From the NCBI GenBank assembly GCA_028710415.1, contig JAQTUE010000001.1, positions 248,001 to 312,000 on the forward strand: DNA of 64,000 bases, given 5' to 3'. This document shows, piece by piece, positions 52,734 through 60,871 of this stretch. Under the pieces are notes generated by a model. That model was not told the DNA's origin, did no database searches, and was given only the letters and a program-made list of their open reading frames with translations. The position numbers and the translations under genes are program-made. Each line of letters begins with the position of its first letter. Position 1 is the first letter of the stretch. Source of the stretch: Paludibacter sp. (lineage in GTDB: Bacteria > Bacteroidota > Bacteroidia > Bacteroidales > Paludibacteraceae).

Positions 52734-53028
52734 ATACCTTCCTCAAAAGCTCCCTGTTTAATAGTTTGAAACATGCTAATCCTGAATCCTGTCTGGTTTG
52801 CTGATGAAGGCAGGATTGAATTCAGAACCAGGTAACAGGGATAACTCAATTTTGCCATTTAAATGTTCCGTCCTTTTTTTCGTCCCCAAAAGCTACACTT
52901 CTCTTCTCCATACGTTCAACAAACCGGAATCAAAACTGAATTTTCCGGTTGGAGTTAAAACGGAATAAAATAGCTATCTATTTTCAACTTCGAATCCACT
53001 GAATTCGGTCTGTATTTGTTCACTGTTC
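52734..53028. other. Intergenic region, no gene seen
   Basis: No coding frame. AACCGGAATC...ATTTTCCGGTT (about 52920-52960) may form a small stem-loop. It leads into the repeat element at 53029. Confidence 0.4.
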
Positions 53029-53265
53029 AGATAGGGTTGAGATAGGGTTGAGATAGGGTTGAGATAGGGTAAGGATAGGTAAACCTAATTGAACCCTATC
53101 TCAACCCTCACGATACTCCCTTTGAAATGTCTCTATACGGTGAAAGAATGGTGTTGAAATTCACTACCAGCTCCCGTGGGATGAATTGCAGAAAAAAGAA
53201 AGTAAATACTGTGTGGTTTGGAATCAGGTTAAGTATCGACTTCAATGCACCCCTAAGTCCGTCAG
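53029..53265. repeat. 11-bp-periodic hairpin element, copy 2
   Basis: Three exact 11-bp units AGATAGGGTTG (53029-53061) and a partial fourth run into AGGATAGGTAAACCT, the same turn as copy 1. Four right-arm 11-bp units of type CC-N6-AAC follow (CCTAATTGAAC, CCTATCTCAAC and two degenerate ones) to about 53126. The conserved flank of copy 1 recurs: TTGAAATGTCT, GTTGAAATTCA, GTGGGATGAATTGCA and CGACTTCAATGC, to about 53265. A minus-strand frame through this flank is judged spurious. Confidence 0.82.
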
Positions 53266-53534
53266 CCAGATTAGAAACAAATTTTTGAACAGTGAAATCA
53301 ATTCCTGATGATTCAGTCATTCAAAGTGGAGATGAACAATGATGAATAAATACAATAATTAGTATAAATGAACAATTAATCGCAAATTATGTTTAATAGA
53401 TTGTGGTTGATTGGTTTTAGCAAGTTTAAACACTGCATAACAATTTGTTTTTGGAGTTTAGTTTTTTATTTATTTAACATATCAAAGGATAAATGCCATT
53501 TCAATTGATTACTAACCTAACTAAAATAAACGCT

Positions 53535-53996
53535 ATGAAAGTAAAAACATTCCACATCAGACTGACCAAAGAACATTTGGAGACAGATCAGGAAAAAGTG
53601 AATAACTTCCTGGAATCAGTAACTGTTCGAAAAACAGAAACCGGATTAATTGAAGATGAAACAAATTATTGGTCGGTGCTGGTATTTTATGATGACTTAC
53701 AGAAAAAGGATCAATTGAAAACTTCAAACAAAGTATCGTATGCCGTCAATACAGAGCTGACATTGGAAGAAAAGAGGATGTTCGAAACCTTGAAGCAATG
53801 GCGGGTAATTAAAGCAAAGGAATTAAGACTTCCAAGTTTTATGATTTTTAATAATGCTGAACTGGTGACGGTATCAAAAGTGAAGCCTCAACAGGTTGAA
53901 GACCTTTTATCGATAAAAGGTTTTGGGGATCAGAAAATCACTAAATTTGGCAAGGAGTTACTCGATATCATGCATCCGATGCCGGTGCAAGCATAA
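53535..53996 (+). CDS. HRDC domain protein
   Basis: 153 residues from the ATG at 53535 (an upstream in-frame ATG at 53493 would add 14 residues unlike family starts, which begin MKVKxFxIRL). Residues about 1-70 match the N-terminal part of small Bacteroidota HRDC proteins. The C-terminal HRDC domain runs LEEKRMFETLKQWRVIKAKE to VEDLLSIKGFGDQKITKFG. HRDC domains bind nucleic acid in RecQ and RNase D; here it stands without helicase or nuclease parts. Confidence 0.88.
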   Translation: MKVKTFHIRLTKEHLETDQEKVNNFLESVTVRKTETGLIEDETNYWSVLVFYDDLQKKDQLKTSNKVSYAVNTELTLEEKRMFETLKQWRVIKAKELRLPSFMIFNNAELVTVSKVKPQQVEDLLSIKGFGDQKITKFGKELLDIMHPMPVQA

Positions 53997-54148
53997 GACA
54001 GGCACCCTGATAGATCATTCTTTTATAGCATTGATCGGAGGAAAATTGAACTGAGATTCTACTCCGAATCGTGCACAATCAGTTCATGGAATTGATAATC
54101 AGCCATGTTACAATGTTAATCTAAAAAACCACTAAAATCATCCGGCTC

Positions 54149-54406
54149 ATGGAATCAAATGAAATAGTAAGAGAACAGATCTTTAAGATTATTGCAAATC
54201 AGATGAGAAGCAATAAACCTCCTGAAACTAAACAGACTTTTGAAAGATTGAAGGCACTTGGTTACAGTAACCTGGATGCAAAGAAACTTATTGCGCAATG
54301 TGTCGCGGTTGAATTGTTTAAGCTGTTAAAATTTAAAAAACCTTACGACGAAGTCAGATATATTACTAATCTAAAAAAACTTCCAAAAGAACCATTTGAT
54401 GACTAA
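54149..54406 (+). CDS. Small conserved protein of unknown function
   Basis: 85 residues, no signal peptide. NKPPETKQTFERLKALGYSNLDAKKLIAQCVAVELFKLL and a closing YITNLKKLPKEPFDD match a family of short helical proteins I have seen across bacteria, often called hypothetical. Probably monocistronic; follows the HRDC gene by 152 bp. Confidence 0.75.
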   Translation: MESNEIVREQIFKIIANQMRSNKPPETKQTFERLKALGYSNLDAKKLIAQCVAVELFKLLKFKKPYDEVRYITNLKKLPKEPFDD

Positions 54407-54587
54407 TTATGAATTAATGCACTTAAGATTCGGATTTTAATCAGATACACTCTTAGCGAGACTTCGTATTGTGACAATAATTGAATCCATTGATTCTAAA
54501 ACAAATATATAACTAACAGGTTCTTCAGAATTACCGGAAGAACATGTTCGTTATACGTTTTAGCTTAGGAAAAAATATTCTCCGGGA

Positions 54588-55490
54588 TTATTTAACCGCA
54601 GAAAGTAACATGGTATCGTTTAAAATAGTGGGATGAAATTTGATTTCAGCCTCCAGGGCATAGTGATCGGATAAGTGAGCCGATTTAGTGCCAATTCTGG
54701 TTTTGAAAGTCTGGACCTTGCGTTCAATATGTTTAATCCATTTTTCGTTCCGGACCAGAAAGTAATCAATCACCCTCTTTTTGCCCAATACATTTCCTAT
54801 CAGTGTATTATCAATCTCATCGTAGGTAAACTTCATTTTTCCACTTATCTCCCCATTCCTGGACCCAAGGGTATGAAGCATCAGCTGGTAGTTGATGTGA
54901 TCGTCCATATCAATGTTGAAGTCGCCACATATCAGTTGCGGTATATCGGGATTGAAATACCGATTCAGCAAATGCTCCTTGATTTCAGTGCATTGTTTTT
55001 CACGTATATGCTGGGAATTATAAGCCTGAAGGTGAGTTGTGAGTAGTTGGAATTTTGCTCCCAGAAAGTCACCCTGAAAGAGGACAGCTCCCTTCCGTGC
55101 CAGCATATCAAGCCCCTTGCTGTTGCTAAACGTAATGCTGTCAATCTGTACCAGGGGAAACTTACTGACCACCCACAACCCGCTGCTGGATATAAAAGGC
55201 CAGTGGTTTTTGTTGGCAGGACCATATTGAAACGGAAATTCACGGGCTAGTTGCCTGGCCAGGATATTCCTGCATTTGCTGCTAAAGGCTTCCTGGAAAA
55301 CAATAATGTTATATTCAGAATGTTCCAGCCTGTCTGCTATTGCCCTTGCCCTGCCTGCATTGTGATTGAACAGGCTTAGGTAAGGCAACATGTATATGTT
55401 CCAACTAAGTATTTTGAGAGACCCTGGATCGGTATTTTGGATCTCTTGAGGTTGCAGTTCACTCTTTATGGAAGGGATGTGTTGGATCAT
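54588..55490 (-). CDS. EEP-family phosphodiesterase (sphingomyelinase-like)
   Basis: 300 residues from the ATG at 55490; an upstream in-frame start at 55598 would add 36 residues with no recognisable signal peptide. Endonuclease/exonuclease/phosphatase motifs are LKILSWNIYMLP, VFQEAF (metal Glu), TTHLQAYNS, CGDFNID (DxN) and the C-terminal SDHYALEAEI (catalytic His). The combination with HLQA and SSSGL resembles neutral sphingomyelinases and related phosphodiesterases. Secretion is not apparent, so a cytoplasmic or non-classical location should be considered. Confidence 0.85.
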   Translation of the reverse strand: MIQHIPSIKSELQPQEIQNTDPGSLKILSWNIYMLPYLSLFNHNAGRARAIADRLEHSEYNIIVFQEAFSSKCRNILARQLAREFPFQYGPANKNHWPFISSSGLWVVSKFPLVQIDSITFSNSKGLDMLARKGAVLFQGDFLGAKFQLLTTHLQAYNSQHIREKQCTEIKEHLLNRYFNPDIPQLICGDFNIDMDDHINYQLMLHTLGSRNGEISGKMKFTYDEIDNTLIGNVLGKKRVIDYFLVRNEKWIKHIERKVQTFKTRIGTKSAHLSDHYALEAEIKFHPTILNDTMLLSAVK

Positions 55491-55866
55491 AAATTTTATT
55501 GATAAGTAATAACTGTTCACCAAAGTGATTGCATTCAGTAAGGGCTGCAAAGGGATTCGCAATACATTACAACATATTACGCTTTTATGATGATACAATT
55601 AAAGATTAAAATAGTTTATTTATAGCTGTTCCGGTTTAATTAGAATAACAGCATTTAATACTTTTTACACTTAAAACATGCAGGAAAGGAAAAGGTGCAA
55701 TTCCAGGCAACCGTATTCCTTGCCTGAATGAAGCACTCACTTTTATTCGTATGTAATAAACGGCTTTAAAATGCATGCCTCATTCGGTTTTAAAGGAACA
55801 AAACGTGTGCCAATTAGACACAGATTAACTCAGAGTGTAGTGAGAGCACTGTCTCTATGCTAAAAT
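55491..55866. other. Intergenic region, no gene seen
   Basis: One stem-loop (CAGGCAA at 55704 with TTGCCTG at 55720) without a T run; otherwise featureless. Confidence 0.4.
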
Positions 55867-55887
55867 AGCGGGATGATTGATCCCGCT
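55867..55887 (-). terminator. Terminator of the Gln-rich protein gene
   Basis: AGCGGGAT and ATCCCGCT stem with a 5-base loop; on the minus strand TATTTTAG follows. Confidence 0.7.
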
Positions 55888-55951
55888 ACTGTTAGCTGCT
55901 TATTGTAAGATCCATGCAATTCAACTGTACCAATAAATCACATTCTCCTGA

Positions 55952-57307
55952 TTAACGATCTTGTTTGCGGTCGTTTTTACGGGATTCCTGCTGTTGTTGC
56001 TGACCCGGAGCCTGTTGCTGTTGTTGCTGGCGTTGCATATGCTGAGGAGCCTGCTGCTGTTGTTGCTGGGGAGCCTGTTGTTGACGCTGTTGTTGACGGT
56101 CAGCCTGCTGTTGCCTTTGCTGTTGCTCAGGGGCAGCCTGTTGTTGTCTCTGTTGCTGTTGACGGGCATCCTGTTGCTGTCTTTGCTGTTGACGGTCAGC
56201 CTGCTGTTGCCTTTGCTGCTGCTCAGGAGCAGCCTGTTGTTGTCTCTGTTGCTGTTGACGGACATCCTGTTGCTGCCTTTGTTGTTGACGGTCAGCCTGC
56301 TGTTGCCTTTGTTGTTGCTGAGGGGCAGCCTGTTGTTGTCTCTGTTGTTGTTGACGGGCATCTTGTTGCTGCCTGTTTTGTTGTTGACGGTCAGCCTGCT
56401 GTTGCCTTTGCTGTTGCTGTGGAGCTGCCTGTTGATGTGTCTGTTGTTGACGTGCATCCTGCTGTTGCCTCTGTTGTTGAGGAGCTCCCTGTTGTCTGTT
56501 CTGCTGTTGACGTGCAGCCTGTTGTTGCCTTTGTTGTTGCTGAGGGACTGCTTGTTGTCTGTTTTGTTGCTGACGTCCATTCTGCTGTGCTTGTGGGTTC
56601 ATTCCACGTCCACCAATATTATTGGTAGCAGCCATAGCGGGGCGACCTTTATTTACAGAGGCAAATTGATTCCTGTTTTTACTTGCCGATTGCTCGTGGT
56701 TTGCCTGAAAAGAGGTTGGTTGCCTGTGATTTTCACGCATGGCTACATTTTCCCTTACAGTAGGCCTTGCCCTGACCCCGCCGGTTCCATTAAAGCTGGA
56801 ATAATTAGTTGAATTATTCCGGGATACATACGTGCGGTCTGCATAGGTGTAGCGCACTGCACTCCGATTGACATTCATAACAGCTGTATTGTACTGGAAG
56901 TGGGAACCACTCCAACGGCCACCATAAAAGCCGGATCCGCCATATCCATATCCGTAATTGATGCCGCCATAATATCCGACATTTCTTCCCCAATAGCCGC
57001 GATGGAAACTGTAATACCCGCCACTATACCCCCAGTAACAGGGAGTCCATAAATAACCATCTTCGGGAGGATCAACCCATTGTCCCGGTACCCAATAATA
57101 TTCGTATCCATTGTATGCCCAATAACCGGGTACCCAAAGATACCCATCATAGGGGCATTGAGGTTGATAATAATGTGGCAGCCTGGGAGGTGCATGATGA
57201 ACCCTGACAACAATGGCTACCCTTCTGCGGGCATACGACGTTTCCGGAGTTGCCATAAAGGCAAGCATAAGGAGGAAAATTATTGAAATGTTTTTAATTG
57301 TTTTCAT
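55952..57307 (-). CDS. Secreted YxWVPGxW-repeat protein with long Gln/Arg-rich tail
   Basis: 451 residues. After a signal peptide (cleaved near SYA-RRR) come tandem YLWVPGYWAYNGYEY, YYWVPGQWVDPP and YLWTPCYWGYSGGYY units of the WxxGxW/YXWVPGH family, then a Gly/Tyr-rich stretch. From about residue 240 to 440 the sequence is almost only Gln, Arg and Ala in periods of about 13-19 residues (RQQQAAPQQQQ, RQQQADRQQQ). The codon choice is repetitive, so the DNA is a minisatellite. Such proteins bind the cell envelope in Proteobacteria and Bacteroidota; the exact role is unknown. Frames opposite and beside it are long but only reflect the repeat. Confidence 0.85.
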   Translation of the reverse strand: MKTIKNISIIFLLMLAFMATPETSYARRRVAIVVRVHHAPPRLPHYYQPQCPYDGYLWVPGYWAYNGYEYYWVPGQWVDPPEDGYLWTPCYWGYSGGYYSFHRGYWGRNVGYYGGINYGYGYGGSGFYGGRWSGSHFQYNTAVMNVNRSAVRYTYADRTYVSRNNSTNYSSFNGTGGVRARPTVRENVAMRENHRQPTSFQANHEQSASKNRNQFASVNKGRPAMAATNNIGGRGMNPQAQQNGRQQQNRQQAVPQQQQRQQQAARQQQNRQQGAPQQQRQQQDARQQQTHQQAAPQQQQRQQQADRQQQNRQQQDARQQQQRQQQAAPQQQQRQQQADRQQQRQQQDVRQQQQRQQQAAPEQQQRQQQADRQQQRQQQDARQQQQRQQQAAPEQQQRQQQADRQQQRQQQAPQQQQQQAPQHMQRQQQQQQAPGQQQQQESRKNDRKQDR

Positions 57308-57684
57308 CGGTGTATTCGTTTATTTTCAGTTGAATAAATCATGTGAAATTATTACGATACAAAAGTAAGGAGTTGCAAATAGGTAATTGTTACACAACTA
57401 TTGAAAAAAGTTGTATCATTCACACATATATAGAACGCAAGAATCAAGAGCCAAGAATCAAGACAGAAGTTGCAGTATGTTAATATTTTGCAGATTGTTA
57501 TGTCAGATTAATTAATTCGGTGCATATAGTTTGGGGAGCAAATTTTGCTATTGATGTGTTGAAAACGTTCCTACAAGTAGATATAAAGACTTAATTCTAT
57601 TGTCTCAGGAATAGAAAATCTAATCTTTAGTTTGCTGAAGGCAGCAGGTGATAACTAAAACGAACTAAAATAAAACAAATACAT
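57308..57684. other. Intergenic region, no gene seen
   Basis: A small AAGAATCAAGAGCCAAGAATC word repeat near 57437; otherwise nothing. Confidence 0.4.
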
Positions 57685-57692
57685 TATCTTTG
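57685..57692 (+). promoter_or_regulatory. Probable -7 box for the UPF0175 gene
   Basis: TATCTTTG, fits TAnnTTTG; no clear -33 element. Confidence 0.45.
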
Positions 57693-57807
57693 TCGTTATA
57701 AAATACCTATAAGTAACTATTATAAGTGTTCGAAATTCAACTATGCTGATGTGTTCAGTATTGGAATTAAGAATTTATAGCTTTCAATCTGATTAAAAAA
57801 TTAAACA

Positions 57808-58065
57808 ATGAATACTCAATTAATAACTGTCGAGCTCCCTTCTGATATTTTATTGACGTTGAACGAAAATGAAAATGAGCTAAAGCAGGATATTAAAATA
57901 TCTTTGGCAATTAGATTGTATAAACTTCAAAAGCTTACTATTGGCAAGGCAGCACAGGTAGCAGGAATGTCTCTTTTTGATTTTGAGAGTCTATTATCCG
58001 AGAATGAAGTGCCTATTTCAACTTTAACCTTCGAAGATGTTCTAAATGACTCTTTAAAACTGTAG
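57808..58065 (+). CDS. UPF0175 family protein, antitoxin-like
   Basis: 85 residues. VELPSDILLTLNENENELKQDIKISLAIRLYKLQKLTIGKAAQVAGMS is the typical UPF0175 body with a short helix-turn-helix-like part, and the tail ISTLTFEDVLNDSL fits too. UPF0175 genes are normally followed by a PIN-domain (DUF3368) toxin. No such frame follows, so this is an orphan or the toxin was lost. Confidence 0.88.
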   Translation: MNTQLITVELPSDILLTLNENENELKQDIKISLAIRLYKLQKLTIGKAAQVAGMSLFDFESLLSENEVPISTLTFEDVLNDSLKL

Positions 58066-58213
58066 GTATCTTGCTAATTGAAAATAATAAATGACAATAT
58101 CAAACTTAAGTAAAGCCGTAAAAGTACCTAAACATATCAATTCGTAAATTATTGAACTTTGGTTTATTTAATGATAAAATGAAATTATTTTGAACTTTTC
58201 TATTACAATCTGG

Positions 58214-58243
58214 TTGTATTATTAAATAATAATATTACTTTTG
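58214..58243 (+). promoter_or_regulatory. Promoter of the aromatic amino acid operon
   Basis: TTG at 58214-58216, 19-bp spacer, TACTTTTG at 58236-58243; precedes the leader peptide by 26 bp. Confidence 0.8.
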
Positions 58244-58269
58244 CAGAGTCTAAACAAACAATACCCGTT

Positions 58270-58323
58270 ATGATCAATCGATTTTTTACATATTTTAGTC
58301 TCTTCTTTTACTTTAGCAGGTGA
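58270..58323 (+). CDS. Phenylalanine-rich leader peptide
   Basis: Seventeen codons: MINRFFTYFSLFFYFSR, then TGA. Six are Phe and two Tyr. The stop overlaps the first segment of an attenuator hairpin set, and pheA starts 106 bp beyond the stop. In Phe-starved cells, ribosome stalling over the Phe codons would free segment 2 to pair with segment 3 and prevent termination. The gene is far too short for ordinary gene finders, but codon content and position leave little doubt. Confidence 0.92.
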   Translation: MINRFFTYFSLFFYFSR

Positions 58324-58411
58324 GAGCAGGATCATTTTATGTAAAAAAACAAACTATATTTAATAGATAATACATGAAAATCCTGCTCAACTATGAGCAG
58401 GATTTTTTTTA
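58324..58411 (+). promoter_or_regulatory. Phe attenuator (antiterminator and terminator)
   Basis: GAGCAGGAT at 58324-58332 (segment 2) is complementary to ATCCTGCTC in the terminator's left arm (segment 3). Segment 3 also pairs with GAGCAGGAT in the right arm (segment 4), followed by a run of eight T. The two pairings exclude each other. Terminator: 58377-58411. Confidence 0.92.
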
Positions 58412-58429
58412 TCATACAACAAGCAGCAT

Positions 58430-59275
58430 ATGAAAAAAGTAGCCATTCAGGGCGTAAGCGGTGCATTCCATGAGATAGCAGCCAGACAGTATTTTGAAGG
58501 GGAAGAAATTGAGATTCTTCCGTGCATTACATTTAAGGATTTATTTAAAGCATTGGCAGCTGACGAAACGTTATTGGGAATCATTGCCATTGAAAATACC
58601 ATTGCAGGAAGTTTGTTGCAGAATCATAACCTGCTTCGTGAAAGTGGTTGTATGATTGTGGGCGAGCATAAGCTGAGGATTGAACATAACCTGGCAGCAT
58701 TACCCGGGCAACAGATTGAAGATATTGATGAAGTCTATTCCCACCCGATAGCCTTGATGCAGTGCGAGGATTTTATTGACGAACACCGCCATATTAAAGC
58801 CATAGAAAGTGAAGATACGGCACTCTCGGCAAAAGAGATAGCTGATAAACAGATCTCAAAACGGGCAGCCATTTGCAGTTCGCTGGCTGCAGAGAAATAC
58901 GGATTGGAAATAATAGCGAAGGGCATTGAAACAAACAAACGTAATTTCACCAGGTTTTTAATGATTGCAGAGCCTACTCTGGCTGAAAAAATGGTAAACG
59001 GGACTTTACTGAATAAGTCATCGCTGGTATTTACCCTGCCACATGAAGAAGGTAGCCTTGCCAAGGTATTATCGATATTATCGTTTTATCATGTAAACCT
59101 GACTAAGATACAGTCCTTGCCAATTATCGGACGCGAATGGGAATACCAGTTTTATATCAACCTTACCTTTGATGACTATACACGATACCGCCAGTCACTG
59201 GATGCTATCAGGCCGTTGACAAAGGACTTCCAGCTGTTGGGCGAATATAAGGCGGCAGTAACGCCGGTGGACTAA
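58430..59275 (+). CDS. pheA: Prephenate dehydratase with ACT domain
   Basis: 281 residues. The dehydratase domain has VAIQGVSGAFHEIAARQYF, the GIIAIENTIAGSLLQNHNLL block and the KRNFTRFLM (TRF) catalytic motif. The ACT domain begins KSSLVFTLPHEEGSLAKVLSIL and has the Phe-binding-like ESRP-type region changed to LPIIGREWEYQFYI. It makes phenylpyruvate. There is no fused chorismate mutase; that activity sits on the DAHP synthase two genes downstream. Regulated by the attenuator just upstream. Confidence 0.94.
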   Translation: MKKVAIQGVSGAFHEIAARQYFEGEEIEILPCITFKDLFKALAADETLLGIIAIENTIAGSLLQNHNLLRESGCMIVGEHKLRIEHNLAALPGQQIEDIDEVYSHPIALMQCEDFIDEHRHIKAIESEDTALSAKEIADKQISKRAAICSSLAAEKYGLEIIAKGIETNKRNFTRFLMIAEPTLAEKMVNGTLLNKSSLVFTLPHEEGSLAKVLSILSFYHVNLTKIQSLPIIGREWEYQFYINLTFDDYTRYRQSLDAIRPLTKDFQLLGEYKAAVTPVD

Positions 59276-59490
59276 TTTGAAGTTTGAAGTTTGAAGTTTG
59301 AAGTTTGAGAAGGTAGAAAGTAGAAAGTAGAAGGTAGAAAGTAACGTTCTTATAAATATGAATTCCTATTAATATCACTGAAAACATCTATCAAATAATA
59401 TCTATCAAATAATATCTATCAAATAATATCAACAAAATAATATCAACAAAGTAATATTAACTAAGTAATATCACTGAAAGTAATAACGCC
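59276..59490. repeat. Word repeats and left arm of arrays flanking the aminotransferase
   Basis: GAAGTTTGAAGTTTGAAGTTT (59279-59305), AGTAGAAGGTAGAAAG words, then ATAATATCTATCAA and AATATCAACAAAGTAATATT units to about 59480. The latter are complementary to units at 60668-60725 on the far side of the aminotransferase gene. Confidence 0.75.
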
Positions 59491-59512
59491 GAAGGCAAAT
59501 ATCAATATAAGA

Positions 59513-60667
59513 ATGAATATACAACCAGCCAACCGTTTATCAAGTGTCACTGAATACTATTTCTCAGCCAAGCTGCGGGAAGTGGGTGAAATGAACGCTG
59601 CAGGTAAAAACGTTATCAACCTGGGGATCGGGAATCCTGATTTGCCACCATCCGAAGCCACCATTGCAGCCCTTTGTACAGAAGCTCAAAAACCGAACGT
59701 ACATGGTTACCAGAGTTATGTGGGTATTCCTGAATTACGCAAAGGTTTTGCCGACTGGTATAAGAAATGGTATCATGTGGACCTGAATCCAACAACAGAA
59801 ATACAGCCGTTGATAGGCTCCAAGGAAGGAATCCTGCACATTACCCTTGCTTTTGTTAATCCGGGTGATAGCGTGCTGGTACCCAACCCCGGTTATCCTA
59901 CCTATACTTCTGCCAGCCTGTTATGCGAAGCAAATATAGTTTCGTATGATCTGGACGAAAATAACAACTGGGAGCCTGACTTTGATTCCCTGGAAAAGAT
60001 GGATTTAAGTAAAGTGAAGCTGATGTGGGTGAACTATCCCAACATGCCTACCGGTGCAAGGGCAACAACAGGATTATTCGAGAAACTGGTAGCCTTTGGT
60101 AAAAAACACAATATCGTTATCTGCAACGATAATCCGTACAGTTTTATCCTGAATGATGAGAAGCTAAGCATCTTATCGGTGGAAGGGGCAAAGGATTGTT
60201 GCATTGAAATGAACTCCATGAGCAAGGCCCATAACATGGCCGGATGGCGTATGGCCATGCTGGCGACGAATGCTGAATTTATACAATGGATACTAAAGGT
60301 TAAGTCGAATGTGGATTCAGGTATGTTCCGTCCCATGATGGTGGCAGCGGTTGCAGCACTTCAAAATACTGAAGAGTGGCATGCTGAAATGAACCGTGTG
60401 TATGCCAACCGCCGTGTACTTGCCTGTCAGATTATGGATGCGCTGGGTTGCACGTATGATACAAAACAAGTTGGAATGTTTATCTGGGCCAGGATACCGG
60501 ATTCCTGTAAAGACTCCGAAGTACTGGCAAATGAAATATTGTACGGCAAGAATGTATTTATAACACCTGGATTTATTTTCGGAGACAAAGGATTACGATA
60601 TGTACGGATTTCACTTTGCTGTCCGGAACCTATGCTGAAGGAAGCATTGGAGAGAATATCTAAATGA
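59513..60667 (+). CDS. Class I/II aminotransferase (aspartate/aromatic type)
   Basis: 384 residues. PLP-enzyme signs are NLGIGNPDLPP, NPGYPTYTSA, WVNYPNMPTGA, CNDNPYSF and the Schiff-base Lys in MNSMSKAHNMAGWR. The position between pheA and the DAHP synthase gene argues for a phenylpyruvate/hydroxyphenylpyruvate or prephenate aminotransferase that finishes Phe and Tyr. Annotation tools may call it LL-diaminopimelate or aspartate aminotransferase. Confidence 0.9.
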   Translation: MNIQPANRLSSVTEYYFSAKLREVGEMNAAGKNVINLGIGNPDLPPSEATIAALCTEAQKPNVHGYQSYVGIPELRKGFADWYKKWYHVDLNPTTEIQPLIGSKEGILHITLAFVNPGDSVLVPNPGYPTYTSASLLCEANIVSYDLDENNNWEPDFDSLEKMDLSKVKLMWVNYPNMPTGARATTGLFEKLVAFGKKHNIVICNDNPYSFILNDEKLSILSVEGAKDCCIEMNSMSKAHNMAGWRMAMLATNAEFIQWILKVKSNVDSGMFRPMMVAAVAALQNTEEWHAEMNRVYANRRVLACQIMDALGCTYDTKQVGMFIWARIPDSCKDSEVLANEILYGKNVFITPGFIFGDKGLRYVRISLCCPEPMLKEALERISK

Positions 60668-60870
60668 GATATTAACTTCGTTGATATTGACGTTGCTGAT
60701 ATTACTTCGTTGATATTACTTAAATTGATAATATTATGATGCATATAACCAGAGCATTAACATCCAACTTTTCAAACATCCAACTTTTCAAACAATATTA
60801 ATTATACTATTTATAGCCTGGACATTAACAACAAACTTTTCAAACAACAAACATTTCAAACAATTAAGAA
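60668..60870. repeat. Right arm of flanking arrays and CTTTTCAAAC words
   Basis: GATATTAACTTCGTTGATATT-type units to about 60725 (complement of 59420-59480). After that, CATCCAACTTTTCAAAC and AACAAACTTTTCAAAC words up to the next start. Confidence 0.75.
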
Positions 60871-60871
60871 T

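Noticed and set aside
55961..56812. Long plus-strand frame opposite the Gln-rich gene
   Set aside because: It encodes mostly Leu (CTG/TTG complements of CAG/CAA) with no start context; a mirror of the repeat. The frame-shifted minus-strand frame rich in Asn and Arg is rejected for the same reason.
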